64,000 nucleotides of DNA from Williamsia sp. (lineage in GTDB: Bacteria > Actinomycetota > Actinomycetes > Mycobacteriales > Mycobacteriaceae). The notes under the pieces are model-generated. The model had not been told where the DNA came from. It saw only the letters and a program-made list of their open reading frames with translations, and did no database searches. The stretch spans positions 1 to 64,000 of the forward strand of contig NZ_JAEMTF010000010.1 in the NCBI RefSeq assembly GCF_016462415.1. The letters are read 5' to 3'. This document shows positions 21,835 to 31,097 of the stretch, one piece after another (within the stretch, counting starts at the first letter, position 1; each line of letters starts with the position of its first letter). A program made the translations under genes and the position numbers.

Positions 21835-23255
21835 CCTCCCCGCTGCGCTCGTCGACGGTCGCGCCCGACCATCTCGTGGACCACCTCACGGGTTTCGTCG
21901 ACGACCTGCGGGATCGCGGGATCGTGGTCGGTCCGGCCTCTCTGATCGACGCCGCGTCGGCGACCGAGGTGCTGAACTTGCTCGACCGGAACAGCTTTCG
22001 CGAGGGACTGGCCTGCACACTGGTCACCGACCACGGGCACCGGGCGGTGTTCGACGCCGTGTTCGACCTGTGGTTCCCGGTCGGTTCCGGTATGCGGACG
22101 ACCACCCAGGAGTTGCCCACCGATGCCGACGGGGCCGTCGACATCGACGCCGTCCGCGAGATGGTCGCGGAGATGCTGGCCGATCCGGACGCGGAGAACG
22201 ACGGTCGGCTGGCCGAACTGATCTCGCTGATCGTCGACCAGATCGGCGGATACCGCTCCACCCGTGGCGACGCGTTCTCGACCTACCAGGCGATGTCCAC
22301 GATCCGGCCGCAGACATTGATCGCGAAGATCGCCGCGGCGATGGCGGCGGCGAGTTCGACCGATCAGGACGGTGCCGAGCCGCGCTATCGCCGCTCGGCC
22401 GCCGATCGCGTCACGAGGTTCGGGTCGATGATCTCCGAGGAGACCCGCAGGCGCATGGTCGATCGCGCCGGTCGTGACCGAGTGGGGGAGTACGCGGTCC
22501 CGACGCTGCCGGAGAACATCAACTTCCTCTCCGCCGGACGCGCGGAGATGATCGAGATGCGACGCACGATCGACCCGCTCGCTCGGCTGCTCGCGGCCAA
22601 GCTCGAGGTGCGGCGGCGGCGGGCCCGACGCGGCGTCGTCGACATCCGCAAGACCCTGCGGGCGTCGATGTCGACCGGCGGCGTCCCCATCGATCTCACC
22701 TACGCCCGTCCCCGCCCGGGTCGGCCCGAACTGGTGATCCTGTGCGACGTCTCCGGGTCGGTGTCCGGGTTCTCGCAGTTCACGCTGCAGCTGGTCTACG
22801 CACTGCGCCAACACTTCTCGGCCGTGCGGGTGTTCGCGTTCGTCGACACCGTCGACGAGGTGACCGAGTACTTCAGCCGGCGACCCGACGACATCGACAT
22901 CGGGTCGTCGGTGGCGCAGATCCTGAGCTCGGCACGTCTGATCACCCGCGACGGCCACTCCGATTACGGCCACGCCCTGGCGGGGTTCGTCGACTCCTAC
23001 ATCGACTCGCTGACCCACCGCGGCGCGCTGCTGGTGCTCGGCGACGGCCGCAACAACTATCACGATCCGAGCTTCGGTGCGCTGCGCGAACTGGTGACCC
23101 GCGCCCGCCACGCCTACTGGCTGAACCCGGAGGCGCAGAGCATCTGGAACTCGGGGGATTCGGTGGCGTCGGACTACGCGACGATCATCGAGATGCACGA
23201 GTGCCGCAACGCGGCGCAGTTGGCGCGGGTCGTCGCCGAATTGCTGCCGGTCTAG
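21831..23255 (+). CDS. VWA-domain protein (CoxE-like)
   Basis: LVILCDVSGSVSGFSQFTLQLVYALRQHF (MIDAS DxSxS); overlaps upstream moxR. Confidence 0.9.
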   Translation: MTSPLRSSTVAPDHLVDHLTGFVDDLRDRGIVVGPASLIDAASATEVLNLLDRNSFREGLACTLVTDHGHRAVFDAVFDLWFPVGSGMRTTTQELPTDADGAVDIDAVREMVAEMLADPDAENDGRLAELISLIVDQIGGYRSTRGDAFSTYQAMSTIRPQTLIAKIAAAMAAASSTDQDGAEPRYRRSAADRVTRFGSMISEETRRRMVDRAGRDRVGEYAVPTLPENINFLSAGRAEMIEMRRTIDPLARLLAAKLEVRRRRARRGVVDIRKTLRASMSTGGVPIDLTYARPRPGRPELVILCDVSGSVSGFSQFTLQLVYALRQHFSAVRVFAFVDTVDEVTEYFSRRPDDIDIGSSVAQILSSARLITRDGHSDYGHALAGFVDSYIDSLTHRGALLVLGDGRNNYHDPSFGALRELVTRARHAYWLNPEAQSIWNSGDSVASDYATIIEMHECRNAAQLARVVAELLPV

Positions 23256-23312
23256 CGTCGGCGTCCGCAGCAGATGTCGATACCCGCAGGTGGCCCCGTA
23301 GACTCCTCAGAC

Positions 23313-24071
23313 ATGCCCGACACCGGATCGCCCGACGTGAGCGGCCGACCCGCCCGGCGCAGGCGGATAGGCGTGATGGGCGGCACCTTCGACCCCATCC
23401 ACAACGGCCACCTCGTCGCGGCCAACGAGGTCGCCGACCGGTTCGATCTCGACGAGGTCGTGTTCGTGCCGACGGGGCGTCCCTGGCAGAAACTCGTCGA
23501 CGACGGCGCCCGCACCCCCGCGGTGAGCCCGGCCGAGGACCGCTACCTGATGACGGTCATCGCGACCGCGGCCAACCCCCGCTTCTCGGTGAGCCGCGTC
23601 GACATCGAACGGCAGGGTGACACCTACACGGTCGACACCCTGCGCGACCTGCACCGGCTGCACCCCGACGCCGATCAGTACTTCATCACCGGCGCCGACG
23701 CGCTGAGTTCGATCCTGACCTGGCAGAACTGGGAGGAGCTGTTCGGCCTCGCCCGCTTCGTGGGCGTGAGCCGACCCGGGTACGACCTCGACGCCGGCCA
23801 CCTGGGCGCCCACCTGGCGACCCTGCCGCCCGACGCCCTGCACCTCATCGAGGTTCCGGCACTGGCGATCTCGTCGACGGACTGCCGTACTCGCGCAGGC
23901 GAGGGCCGTCCGGTCTGGTACCTCGTGCCGGACGGCGTGGTGCAGTACATCAACAAACGCAGGCTCTATCGGACACCCCAACCGGAATCTCCCGGGGTCT
24001 CGGGTCCGTCCGCGCGTCCCGAGCCCCTCTCCGGGGCGCAGGACCATCTCTCATCGAAAGGACCACAGTGA
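23313..24071 (+). CDS. nadD: Nicotinate-nucleotide adenylyltransferase
   Basis: [66 protein letters not shown]. Confidence 0.96.
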   Translation: MPDTGSPDVSGRPARRRRIGVMGGTFDPIHNGHLVAANEVADRFDLDEVVFVPTGRPWQKLVDDGARTPAVSPAEDRYLMTVIATAANPRFSVSRVDIERQGDTYTVDTLRDLHRLHPDADQYFITGADALSSILTWQNWEELFGLARFVGVSRPGYDLDAGHLGAHLATLPPDALHLIEVPALAISSTDCRTRAGEGRPVWYLVPDGVVQYINKRRLYRTPQPESPGVSGPSARPEPLSGAQDHLSSKGPQ

Positions 24072-24427
24072 CAGCCACATCCGAGGCACTCGCCATGGCC
24101 AAGGTGGCCGCACAGGCGGCCTCCGACAAGCTGGCCGACGACGTCGTCGTGATCGACGTCTCCGAACAACTGGTCATCACCGACCTGTTCGTCATCGCCT
24201 CGGCGGGCAACGAACGTCAGGTCGGCGCCATCGTCGACGCCGTCGAGGAGAAGCTCCGCGAGGTCGGACGCAAACCTCTGCGGCGCGAGGGAACTCGCGA
24301 GGGACGGTGGACACTGCTGGACTACTCCGACATCGTCGTGCACATCCAGCACTCCGACGAGCGTGACTTCTATGCCCTGGAACGACTCTGGAAGGACTGC
24401 CCGGTCGTCGATGTCGAGCTGACCTGA
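24068..24427 (+). CDS. rsfS: Ribosomal silencing factor RsfS
   Basis: [66 protein letters not shown]. Confidence 0.96.
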   Translation: MTATSEALAMAKVAAQAASDKLADDVVVIDVSEQLVITDLFVIASAGNERQVGAIVDAVEEKLREVGRKPLRREGTREGRWTLLDYSDIVVHIQHSDERDFYALERLWKDCPVVDVELT

Positions 24428-25128
24428 TGGGTGGTCCCGACACCCACGACAGCAGTGTCGAGCGGATGACCCCGGTCGTCCGGCGTCTCATCCTCCTGCG
24501 CCACGGCCAGACCGAGTACAACGCGGCGAGCCGGATGCAGGGTCAACTCGACACCGAGTTGTCGGCGCTCGGGGTGGCGCAGGCCGCCACGGCCGGCGCG
24601 GTTCTCGCACGGCGTGCGCCGCGGCTGATCATCTCGTCGGATCTGACCCGCGCCCGCGACACCGCGATCGCCCTGGCCGACCGGTGCGGTCTGACGGTCA
24701 CGACCGACACCCGCCTGCGGGAGACCCACCTCGGCGACTGGCAGGGGATGACCCACCTGGAGGTCGACGAGGCCATGCCGGGGGCGCGGGGACAGTGGCG
24801 CGACGACGCCCACTGGCGTCCGCCGAACGGCGAGAGTCGCGTCGACGTCGCCGCCCGCACCGTCCCGCTGGTCGCCGAACTCGTCGAGCGGCTGCCGGAC
24901 TGGGGTCGGGGACCCGACGCCGACAACCCCGTCGTCCTCGTCGCCCACGGTGGTGCGATCGCCGCGCTCACCGCGGGACTGTTGGATCTGCCCGTGCGCA
25001 ACTGGCCGGTCTTCGGGGGACTGGCCAACACCAGCTGGGTCCAGCTGAGCGGACACGGCGACACCCCGGTGTGGCGCCTGGACGTGTGGAACGCCTCGGC
25101 CGAGGTCGCCGACGCGGGGGTGCAGTGA
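24427..25128 (+). CDS. gpgP: Histidine phosphatase, probable glucosyl-3-phosphoglycerate phosphatase
   Basis: LILLRHGQTEYNAASRMQGQLDTELSALG; position after nadD-rsfS as in mycobacteria. Confidence 0.8.
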   Translation: MGGPDTHDSSVERMTPVVRRLILLRHGQTEYNAASRMQGQLDTELSALGVAQAATAGAVLARRAPRLIISSDLTRARDTAIALADRCGLTVTTDTRLRETHLGDWQGMTHLEVDEAMPGARGQWRDDAHWRPPNGESRVDVAARTVPLVAELVERLPDWGRGPDADNPVVLVAHGGAIAALTAGLLDLPVRNWPVFGGLANTSWVQLSGHGDTPVWRLDVWNASAEVADAGVQ

Positions 25129-25934
25129 CCGACTCGCGGCCCGGTTCGATCCTGGTGCTGTCGGATTCGCTCGCCTACTACGGTCCCGAGGGCGGACTGC
25201 CCGCCGACGACGAGCGCATCTGGCCCAACATCGCCGCCGAGGCGGTGGGCGAGCGGGCCGAACTGTTCGGGCGCATCGGGTGGACGACGCGCGACGTCTG
25301 GTGGGCCCTGACCCAGGATCCGCGGATCTGGGCGGCGGTCCCGCACGCCCGCGTCGTGGTGCTGGCCATCGGCGGCATGGACACGCTGCCCTCCCCGTTG
25401 CCCACCGCGCTGCGTGAACAGATCCGCTACCTGCGACCGGCGCCGCTGCGCCAGGCCGTGCGCACCGCCTACCAGTGGGTGCAACCGCGGTTGTCGCCGC
25501 TCGGGTGGCCGGTCGCGTTGCCGCCGGCGGTGACGGTGGACTACCTCGAGAAGATCCGCGGCGCGCTGGCGATGGTGCGACCCGATCTGCCGGTGATCCT
25601 GTGCCTGTCACCGACGCACCGCAGTCCCTACTACGGGCACGTGCACACCGGGCGCGCCCCGGCGACCGCGGCCGCCCGCCGCTGGGCCGCCGAGCACGAT
25701 GTCCCGACCGTCGATTTCTACCCGCCGACCGCGGCGCACTTCGCCGACTTCGACAGCGGTGCACCCGCCGAGCAGTCCATCGCCGCTGATCACAACCCCG
25801 ATGGCATCCACTGGGGCTTCGGGTGCCACCGCGATGTCGCCGAGGTGACGATCGCCGGTCTGCGCTCGGTCCTCGGGATCGGCGCCGGCGTCTCGACCAC
25901 CGGTGCCGTTCGCGGCGACGACCCCCTACGCTGA
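25125..25934 (+). CDS. octT: SGNH-type protein, probable diglucosylglycerate octanoyltransferase (OctT-like)
   Basis: GTG start VTDSRPGSILVLSDSLAYYGPEGGLPADDERIWPNIAAEA; AIGGMDTLP; conserved neighbourhood. Confidence 0.7.
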   Translation: MTDSRPGSILVLSDSLAYYGPEGGLPADDERIWPNIAAEAVGERAELFGRIGWTTRDVWWALTQDPRIWAAVPHARVVVLAIGGMDTLPSPLPTALREQIRYLRPAPLRQAVRTAYQWVQPRLSPLGWPVALPPAVTVDYLEKIRGALAMVRPDLPVILCLSPTHRSPYYGHVHTGRAPATAAARRWAAEHDVPTVDFYPPTAAHFADFDSGAPAEQSIAADHNPDGIHWGFGCHRDVAEVTIAGLRSVLGIGAGVSTTGAVRGDDPLR

Positions 25935-25938
25935 TCGC

Positions 25939-26805
25939 GTGGCCGTCGTCGTCGTTACCGATTCGTCGGCGCGGTTGCCCGCGTCGATCAGAGACATGTA
26001 CGACATCCGGCAGGTCCCGCTGCACGTTCTCAACGGGGAGCAGGATCTGGCCGAGGACGTCGACGAGATCGGCCCGGAACTGTTCGACGATCCAGCCACC
26101 ACGACCTCCGGGGCCGTCCCCGCCGACCTCGAGGCCGCGTTCGGTCGCGCCGTCGCCGACAGTGGCGGCGACGGTGTCGTGGCCGTGCTCATGAGCCGCC
26201 GACTGAGCAGCACGTGGAGTTCGGCCCGGCTCGCCGCCGACCGCCACCCCGGTCAGATCCGGGTGGTCGACTCGCGTTCGGTCGGCATCGCCGTCGGGTT
26301 CGGTGCGATCGCGGCCGCGCAGGCCGCGCGGACCGGCGCCGACCGTGACCGGGTGTACGAGGCCGCCATCCGCGCCGGCTCGACCACCGAGTCGCTGCTG
26401 TGTGTCGCCCAGCTCGACAACCTGCGCAACAGCGGCCGGATCGGTGCGGCGACGCGGCTTTTCGGTTCGGCGTTGTCGATCAAGCCGGTCCTGCGGATGG
26501 TCGACGGCATGCTGGTGCTCACCGAGAAACAGCGCACCTTCTCCAAAGCGGTCGGCAAGATGGTCGACGCCGCCGTCGAGGCCACCGAGGGCAGGCCGGT
26601 GACCGTCGGTGTCCTGCACTGCGAGGCGCCCGAGGCGGCGGCCGACATCACCACCCGGCTGCGCGGACGGTTGCGCTCGATCACCTCGCTGATCACCTCC
26701 GACATGGGGCCGGTCCTGAGTTGTCACGTCGGCTCGGGTGCAGTCGGCATCGCGGTGTGCTCGGAGGTCGGACCGATCGAGGGTTTCGAACCCGACGCCG
26801 CCTGA
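25939..26805 (+). CDS. DegV family (fatty-acid-binding) protein
   Basis: VAVVVVTDSSARLP...LLCVAQLDNLRNSGRIGAATRLFGSALSIKPVLRMVDG. Confidence 0.93.
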   Translation: MAVVVVTDSSARLPASIRDMYDIRQVPLHVLNGEQDLAEDVDEIGPELFDDPATTTSGAVPADLEAAFGRAVADSGGDGVVAVLMSRRLSSTWSSARLAADRHPGQIRVVDSRSVGIAVGFGAIAAAQAARTGADRDRVYEAAIRAGSTTESLLCVAQLDNLRNSGRIGAATRLFGSALSIKPVLRMVDGMLVLTEKQRTFSKAVGKMVDAAVEATEGRPVTVGVLHCEAPEAAADITTRLRGRLRSITSLITSDMGPVLSCHVGSGAVGIAVCSEVGPIEGFEPDAA

Positions 26806-26908
26806 CCGGTCGCGAGTCTTCTCCACAGGTACGACTGGCTGCACAGTTCGGCGGTGAACCGCCCGCCGATCGTGTGGTCTCGTCCGCGACGCTGCCTACC
26901 GTGACGAC

Positions 26909-27946
26909 ATGGCAAGCAGCTCTGGGCGTGACCGTCGACCCGATGCCCTGTCGCGCCTGCGATCGGCGCCCGCGCCCTGGACCCCGGAGGGCGATGTCGG
27001 TGTGCCGGCCGATGACATCACCGCGCCATCCGCGGACGTTCACGGTGGGCCGCAGTGGGGTGCGACACCCTCGCCGCGGTGGCTGGACGACGCGTCCGAC
27101 GGCGGCGTCGTTGCGGGACAGTCGGATCGGGCAGTCCCCGGTCGACGACCGCCCGCGCGCCGGATGCCGGTCGTCGCACCACCCGCCGCGATAGCGCTCA
27201 TCGCGGTCGGTGTGCTCGCCTGCGTCGTGACCGCCTACACCGTGTTCCGGGGACCGTCCGACGATTCCCCCGCGGCCGCGCGGGTGGCGTTCCCGGCCTC
27301 GGCCGGTGTCGCGGCACCGACCGGATCGGCGTCTGCGGAAACGGGTCGTCCGACGGGCAGCGTCTCGTCGCCGTCGGCCCCGTCGGGGTCGGTGGCGCCC
27401 CGGCCGGCCGCGGCCGACGAACTGGTCGTGAGCGTCGTGGGATTGGTCCGCACGCCGGGTCTGGTGCGACTGGCCGGCACCGCCCGGGTCGCCGACGCGA
27501 TCGCCCGCGCGGGCGGCGGTCGCCCGGGTGCCGACCTGCTGAGCCTGAACATGGCGCAACCGGTTCGCGACGGCGATCAGATCCTGGTCGGTTTCGCCGA
27601 TCCGGACGGGGGAGCGGGCATGCGCAGCGCGATCGTGTCCGCGTCGTCGACCGGTGCAGGCACTCCCGGGGCCGCGACGTCCCCGGGTGGGGCGTCTGCG
27701 GGTGCGGCGCCCGCGACGACGGGCGCCCCCGGCGCGGCGTCGGCCGGAGAGGGTGCGCCGGTGAACCTGAACACCGCCGACGAGGCGGCGCTCGACACCC
27801 TGCCCGGGGTCGGGCCGGTCACGGCGAAGGCGATCATCGACTGGCGTTCGCGCAACGGTGGTTTCACGTCGATCGATCAGCTCGCCGAGGTCGACGGTAT
27901 CGGGCCCGGGCGACTGGCGAAGCTGCGTGATCGCGTCACGGTCTGA
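26909..27946 (+). CDS. comEA: ComEA-like helix-hairpin-helix DNA-binding protein
   Basis: TM helix, SLBB-like segment, C-terminal VNLNTADEAALDTLPGVGPVTAKAIIDWR. Confidence 0.9.
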   Translation: MASSSGRDRRPDALSRLRSAPAPWTPEGDVGVPADDITAPSADVHGGPQWGATPSPRWLDDASDGGVVAGQSDRAVPGRRPPARRMPVVAPPAAIALIAVGVLACVVTAYTVFRGPSDDSPAAARVAFPASAGVAAPTGSASAETGRPTGSVSSPSAPSGSVAPRPAAADELVVSVVGLVRTPGLVRLAGTARVADAIARAGGGRPGADLLSLNMAQPVRDGDQILVGFADPDGGAGMRSAIVSASSTGAGTPGAATSPGGASAGAAPATTGAPGAASAGEGAPVNLNTADEAALDTLPGVGPVTAKAIIDWRSRNGGFTSIDQLAEVDGIGPGRLAKLRDRVTV

Positions 27947-27947
27947 T

Positions 27948-29597
27948 GTGGGCGGAGCCGATCTCCGTCTGCTGGCCCCGGCCGTCGGGTGCTGGGCCGT
28001 CACGATCACCGGCGCGGTCGGCGGAGCGTGGGCGGGCGGTGTCGCGACGGGCTTGTGCCTCGCGATCCTCACGGCGGCGGCCGTGACGGTGCATCGCAGC
28101 GAGCGTGTACGCGTCCATCGGACGGTGATGCTGCTGATCATCGCGACCGCGGGTGTGTCCGCGGGCTTCGCCGCCGCCGTCACCGCCCGCGTCGTCGACA
28201 TGCAGCAGCACCCGATTGCCGCAGCCGATCTCGTGGGGCACAAGACGACGGCGGAGTTGGTGATCGGCGACGATCCGCGTGTGCTCCGAGGTCCGGGACC
28301 GGCGAGGATCCGGGTGCCCGTGGCCGCATCGATCGTGTCGACACCGTCCGCACGTGCCGCGGCCACCCTGACCGCGCCGGCCGATGGTTGGTCGGAACTG
28401 GTTCCTGGGCAACATGTCACGGCGGTGGTCAGCGTCGACAGGCCGTATCGCGCTGATCTGACCGCCGCGGCGTTGCGTGCGAGCGGACCGCCGCGGGCGG
28501 TGTCACGGCCACCCGCGTATCAGCGGTGGGCGTCGACGGTCCGGCTCCGGTTCGCCGAGTTGTCCCGACGCGCGCTTCCCGCCGCCGAATCGGGGTTGCT
28601 GCCGGGGTTGGTGCTCGGTGATGTGTCCGGCCTCGGCGACGACGTCGTCGACGATTTCCGGCGCTGCGGCCTGACCCATCTCACCGCGGTGTCCGGTGCG
28701 AACTTCGCGATCGTCTGTGGCGCAGTGCTGCTCGTGCTGCAGGCGGTGGGTGTCGGACGCCGGACCTCAGCCGTTCTGGCTGCGATCGTGCTGGCCTGTT
28801 TCGTGGTGCTGGTGCGTCCCTCGCCGAGTGTGGTGCGGGCGGCGGTGATGGGTGCGGTCGGGCTGCTCGCACTGATCTCCGGTCGGCGATCGGCGGCGAT
28901 CCCGGCGCTCTGCGCCGCGGTGATCGTGGCGCTCGGCGTCTGGCCCTCGCTCGCGGTCGATCCCGGGTTCGCCCTGTCGGTCTGCGCCACCGCGGCCCTG
29001 ATCCTGCTGGCACCGACCCTCCGAGACCGTCTGTGCGCGGCCGGGATCCACCGCGGCGCAGCCGATCTGCTGGCGATCGCGGTCGCCGCGCAGATCGTCA
29101 CCGCACCCCTGATCGCCATGATCGCAGGCACGGTCAACCTCGTGGGGGTGGTGGCCAATCTCGCCGTCGCACCGGCGGTCGCGCCGATCACGGTCCTCGG
29201 CACGTTCGCCGCCGCGATCGCGGGGCTGTCACCGCGGCTGGGCGAGCTGCTGGTCCGTTTCTGCGAACCCGAGCTGTGGTGGATGGTGCGCGCCGCCGAC
29301 GTGCTCGCCGGGGTCCCGGGTGCGTCGGTGTCGGTACCCGACGGTGTCGGCGGGGCGTGCTGGGTCGCGCTGGTCGTCGCCGCCCCGGCAGTGGGGGTGT
29401 GGCTGTGGCGCCGGACCGGCCACAGCCGGGCCGCCGCCGTCGGTGGGGTCTGGCACGATGGCCGACGTGACCGACCGACTCCATCTCCTGCTCGGCGACG
29501 ACGAGTTCCTGGTCGAGCGCGCCACCTCGTCGATCCGCGCCGAGGTGAACGCCGAGACCGGTACCGACGTGCCGATCACCCGGGTCCGGGCGGGTGA
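27948..29597 (+). CDS. comEC: ComEC/Rec2-family membrane protein (no MBL domain); 3' end overlaps holA
   Basis: Competence domain: GLLPGLVLGDVSGLGDDVVDDFRRCGLTHLTAVSGANFAIV; multiple TM helices; no HxHxDH motif. Confidence 0.85.
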   Translation: MGGADLRLLAPAVGCWAVTITGAVGGAWAGGVATGLCLAILTAAAVTVHRSERVRVHRTVMLLIIATAGVSAGFAAAVTARVVDMQQHPIAAADLVGHKTTAELVIGDDPRVLRGPGPARIRVPVAASIVSTPSARAAATLTAPADGWSELVPGQHVTAVVSVDRPYRADLTAAALRASGPPRAVSRPPAYQRWASTVRLRFAELSRRALPAAESGLLPGLVLGDVSGLGDDVVDDFRRCGLTHLTAVSGANFAIVCGAVLLVLQAVGVGRRTSAVLAAIVLACFVVLVRPSPSVVRAAVMGAVGLLALISGRRSAAIPALCAAVIVALGVWPSLAVDPGFALSVCATAALILLAPTLRDRLCAAGIHRGAADLLAIAVAAQIVTAPLIAMIAGTVNLVGVVANLAVAPAVAPITVLGTFAAAIAGLSPRLGELLVRFCEPELWWMVRAADVLAGVPGASVSVPDGVGGACWVALVVAAPAVGVWLWRRTGHSRAAAVGGVWHDGRRDRPTPSPARRRRVPGRARHLVDPRRGERRDRYRRADHPGPGG

Positions 29598-30429
29598 CGT
29601 CAGTGAGTACGAGCTCGCCGAGATGCTGAGCCCGTCGCTGTTCGCCGACGAGCGGATGGTGATCGTGGAGTCCGCGGCCGACGCGGGCAAGGAACCGGCC
29701 GCGTTGATCACCTCCGCCGCCCGGTCACTGCCCGAGGGCATCACCCTCCTGGTGGCGCACACGGGCGGCGGACGGACCAAGTCGATGGTCGGGGCATTGA
29801 AGAGTGCGGGCGCCCAGGTCCACGAGTGTGCCGCGTTGAAGTGGCCGGAGGAGCGGGTCCGCTTCGTCAAGGCCGAGTTCGCCCGACTCAAGGTGCGGGT
29901 GTCGGCCGAGGTCGTCGCGCAGGTCGTCGAATCGGTGGGCGCCGATCTGCGGGAGCTCGCCGCCGCCTGCAGCCAGCTGGTCTCCGACACCGGCGGCAAG
30001 GTCGACGCCGCCGCGATCGCGACCTATTACTCCGGTCGCCCGGAGACGAAGGGATTCGACGTCGCCGACCGCGCGATCACCGGTGACAAGGCGGGGGCGC
30101 TGGAGACCCTGTCGTGGGCCGAGCACCACGGCGTCCCGCACGTGGTCATCGCCGACGCGCTGGGCGAGGCCGTCCACGCCATCGCGCGCGTCAAGGGGCT
30201 GGGCACGATGGACCAGTACTCGGCGGCCTCGGAGGTGGGGATGTCCCCGGGACGTCTCAAGCGGGTGCAGTCGCAGGCGCGAGCGTGGAACGCGGAGTCG
30301 ATCGCGAGCGCGCTGATGGTGGTGTCGACGCTCAACGGTGACGTCAAGGGACAGGCGGCCGACGCCGACTACAGCCTGCAGCGCGCCGTGGGCCTGGTCG
30401 CCGACCTCAAACCCACCCGCCACCGGTGA
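29458..30429 (+). CDS. holA: DNA polymerase III subunit delta
   Basis: MADVTDRLHLLLGDDEFLVERATSSIRAEVNAETG...HTGGGRTKSMVGALKSAGAQVHECAALKWPEERV. Confidence 0.93.
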   Translation: MADVTDRLHLLLGDDEFLVERATSSIRAEVNAETGTDVPITRVRAGDVSEYELAEMLSPSLFADERMVIVESAADAGKEPAALITSAARSLPEGITLLVAHTGGGRTKSMVGALKSAGAQVHECAALKWPEERVRFVKAEFARLKVRVSAEVVAQVVESVGADLRELAAACSQLVSDTGGKVDAAAIATYYSGRPETKGFDVADRAITGDKAGALETLSWAEHHGVPHVVIADALGEAVHAIARVKGLGTMDQYSAASEVGMSPGRLKRVQSQARAWNAESIASALMVVSTLNGDVKGQAADADYSLQRAVGLVADLKPTRHR

Positions 30430-30474
30430 GCATCGTGTCCCGGTGGGCACGGGATCGGGTGGGCACAGACAGAT

Positions 30475-30505
30475 CACCCCGGTGACGAGGAACGCCACCG
30501 GGGTG
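30475..30505. terminator. Bidirectional terminator between holA and rpsT
   Basis: CACCCCGGTG-acgaggaacgc-CACCGGGGTG between convergent genes. Confidence 0.8.
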
Positions 30506-30540
30506 AGATCTGCACGCGGCCGTCAGGCCGAGCGATCAGT

Positions 30541-30801
30541 TCAGAGCTTGTTGACCGCGACAGCCATCGCGGACTTCTTGTTGGCGGCCTGGTTCGAGTG
30601 GATGACACCCTTGCTGGCGGCCTTGTCGAGCTTGCGGCCGGTGCTGACGAGCAGCTCCGACGCCTTGTCCTTCTCGCCCGCGGCGACGGCCGCGCGGAAA
30701 TTGCGGATGGCCGTGCGGAGCGAGGACTTGACCGACTGGTTGCGCTGACGCGCGATCTCGTTGGTCTTGTTCCGCTTCATCTGCGACTTGATGTTTGCCA
30801 C
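30541..30801 (-). CDS. rpsT: 30S ribosomal protein S20
   Basis: GTG start [39 protein letters not shown]. Confidence 0.96.
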   Translation of the reverse strand: MANIKSQMKRNKTNEIARQRNQSVKSSLRTAIRNFRAAVAAGEKDKASELLVSTGRKLDKAASKGVIHSNQAANKKSAMAVAVNKL

Positions 30802-31097
30802 GCCTGGGTACCTCTTTGCTCGGTTGTGCACGACCCCGAGGGCCCCGCATTGATCTGTGGGAAAAGTGTTGTCGGCGGTCCCTCGATGGTCGAGTTCACA
30901 CCTGCTCGCGAGATCGTCGGTGGCTACCGAAAAACCGTCACGAGCACCAGCGATGGATGTTACCCCACGGCGGGAACCGACCCAAATCGTCGCGGGCCCG
31001 CCCGGGCGGGCCGGGTTGCGATCAGCATGGACGCAAATATGGACATGCTCCGATACAGTCGTCGGCATATGAACGTCGTCACCTCGATCGCCCCCTG

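Noticed and set aside
24370-26844. 824-aa minus-strand ORF
   Set aside because: Spans four well-supported plus-strand genes and has low-complexity Arg-rich composition
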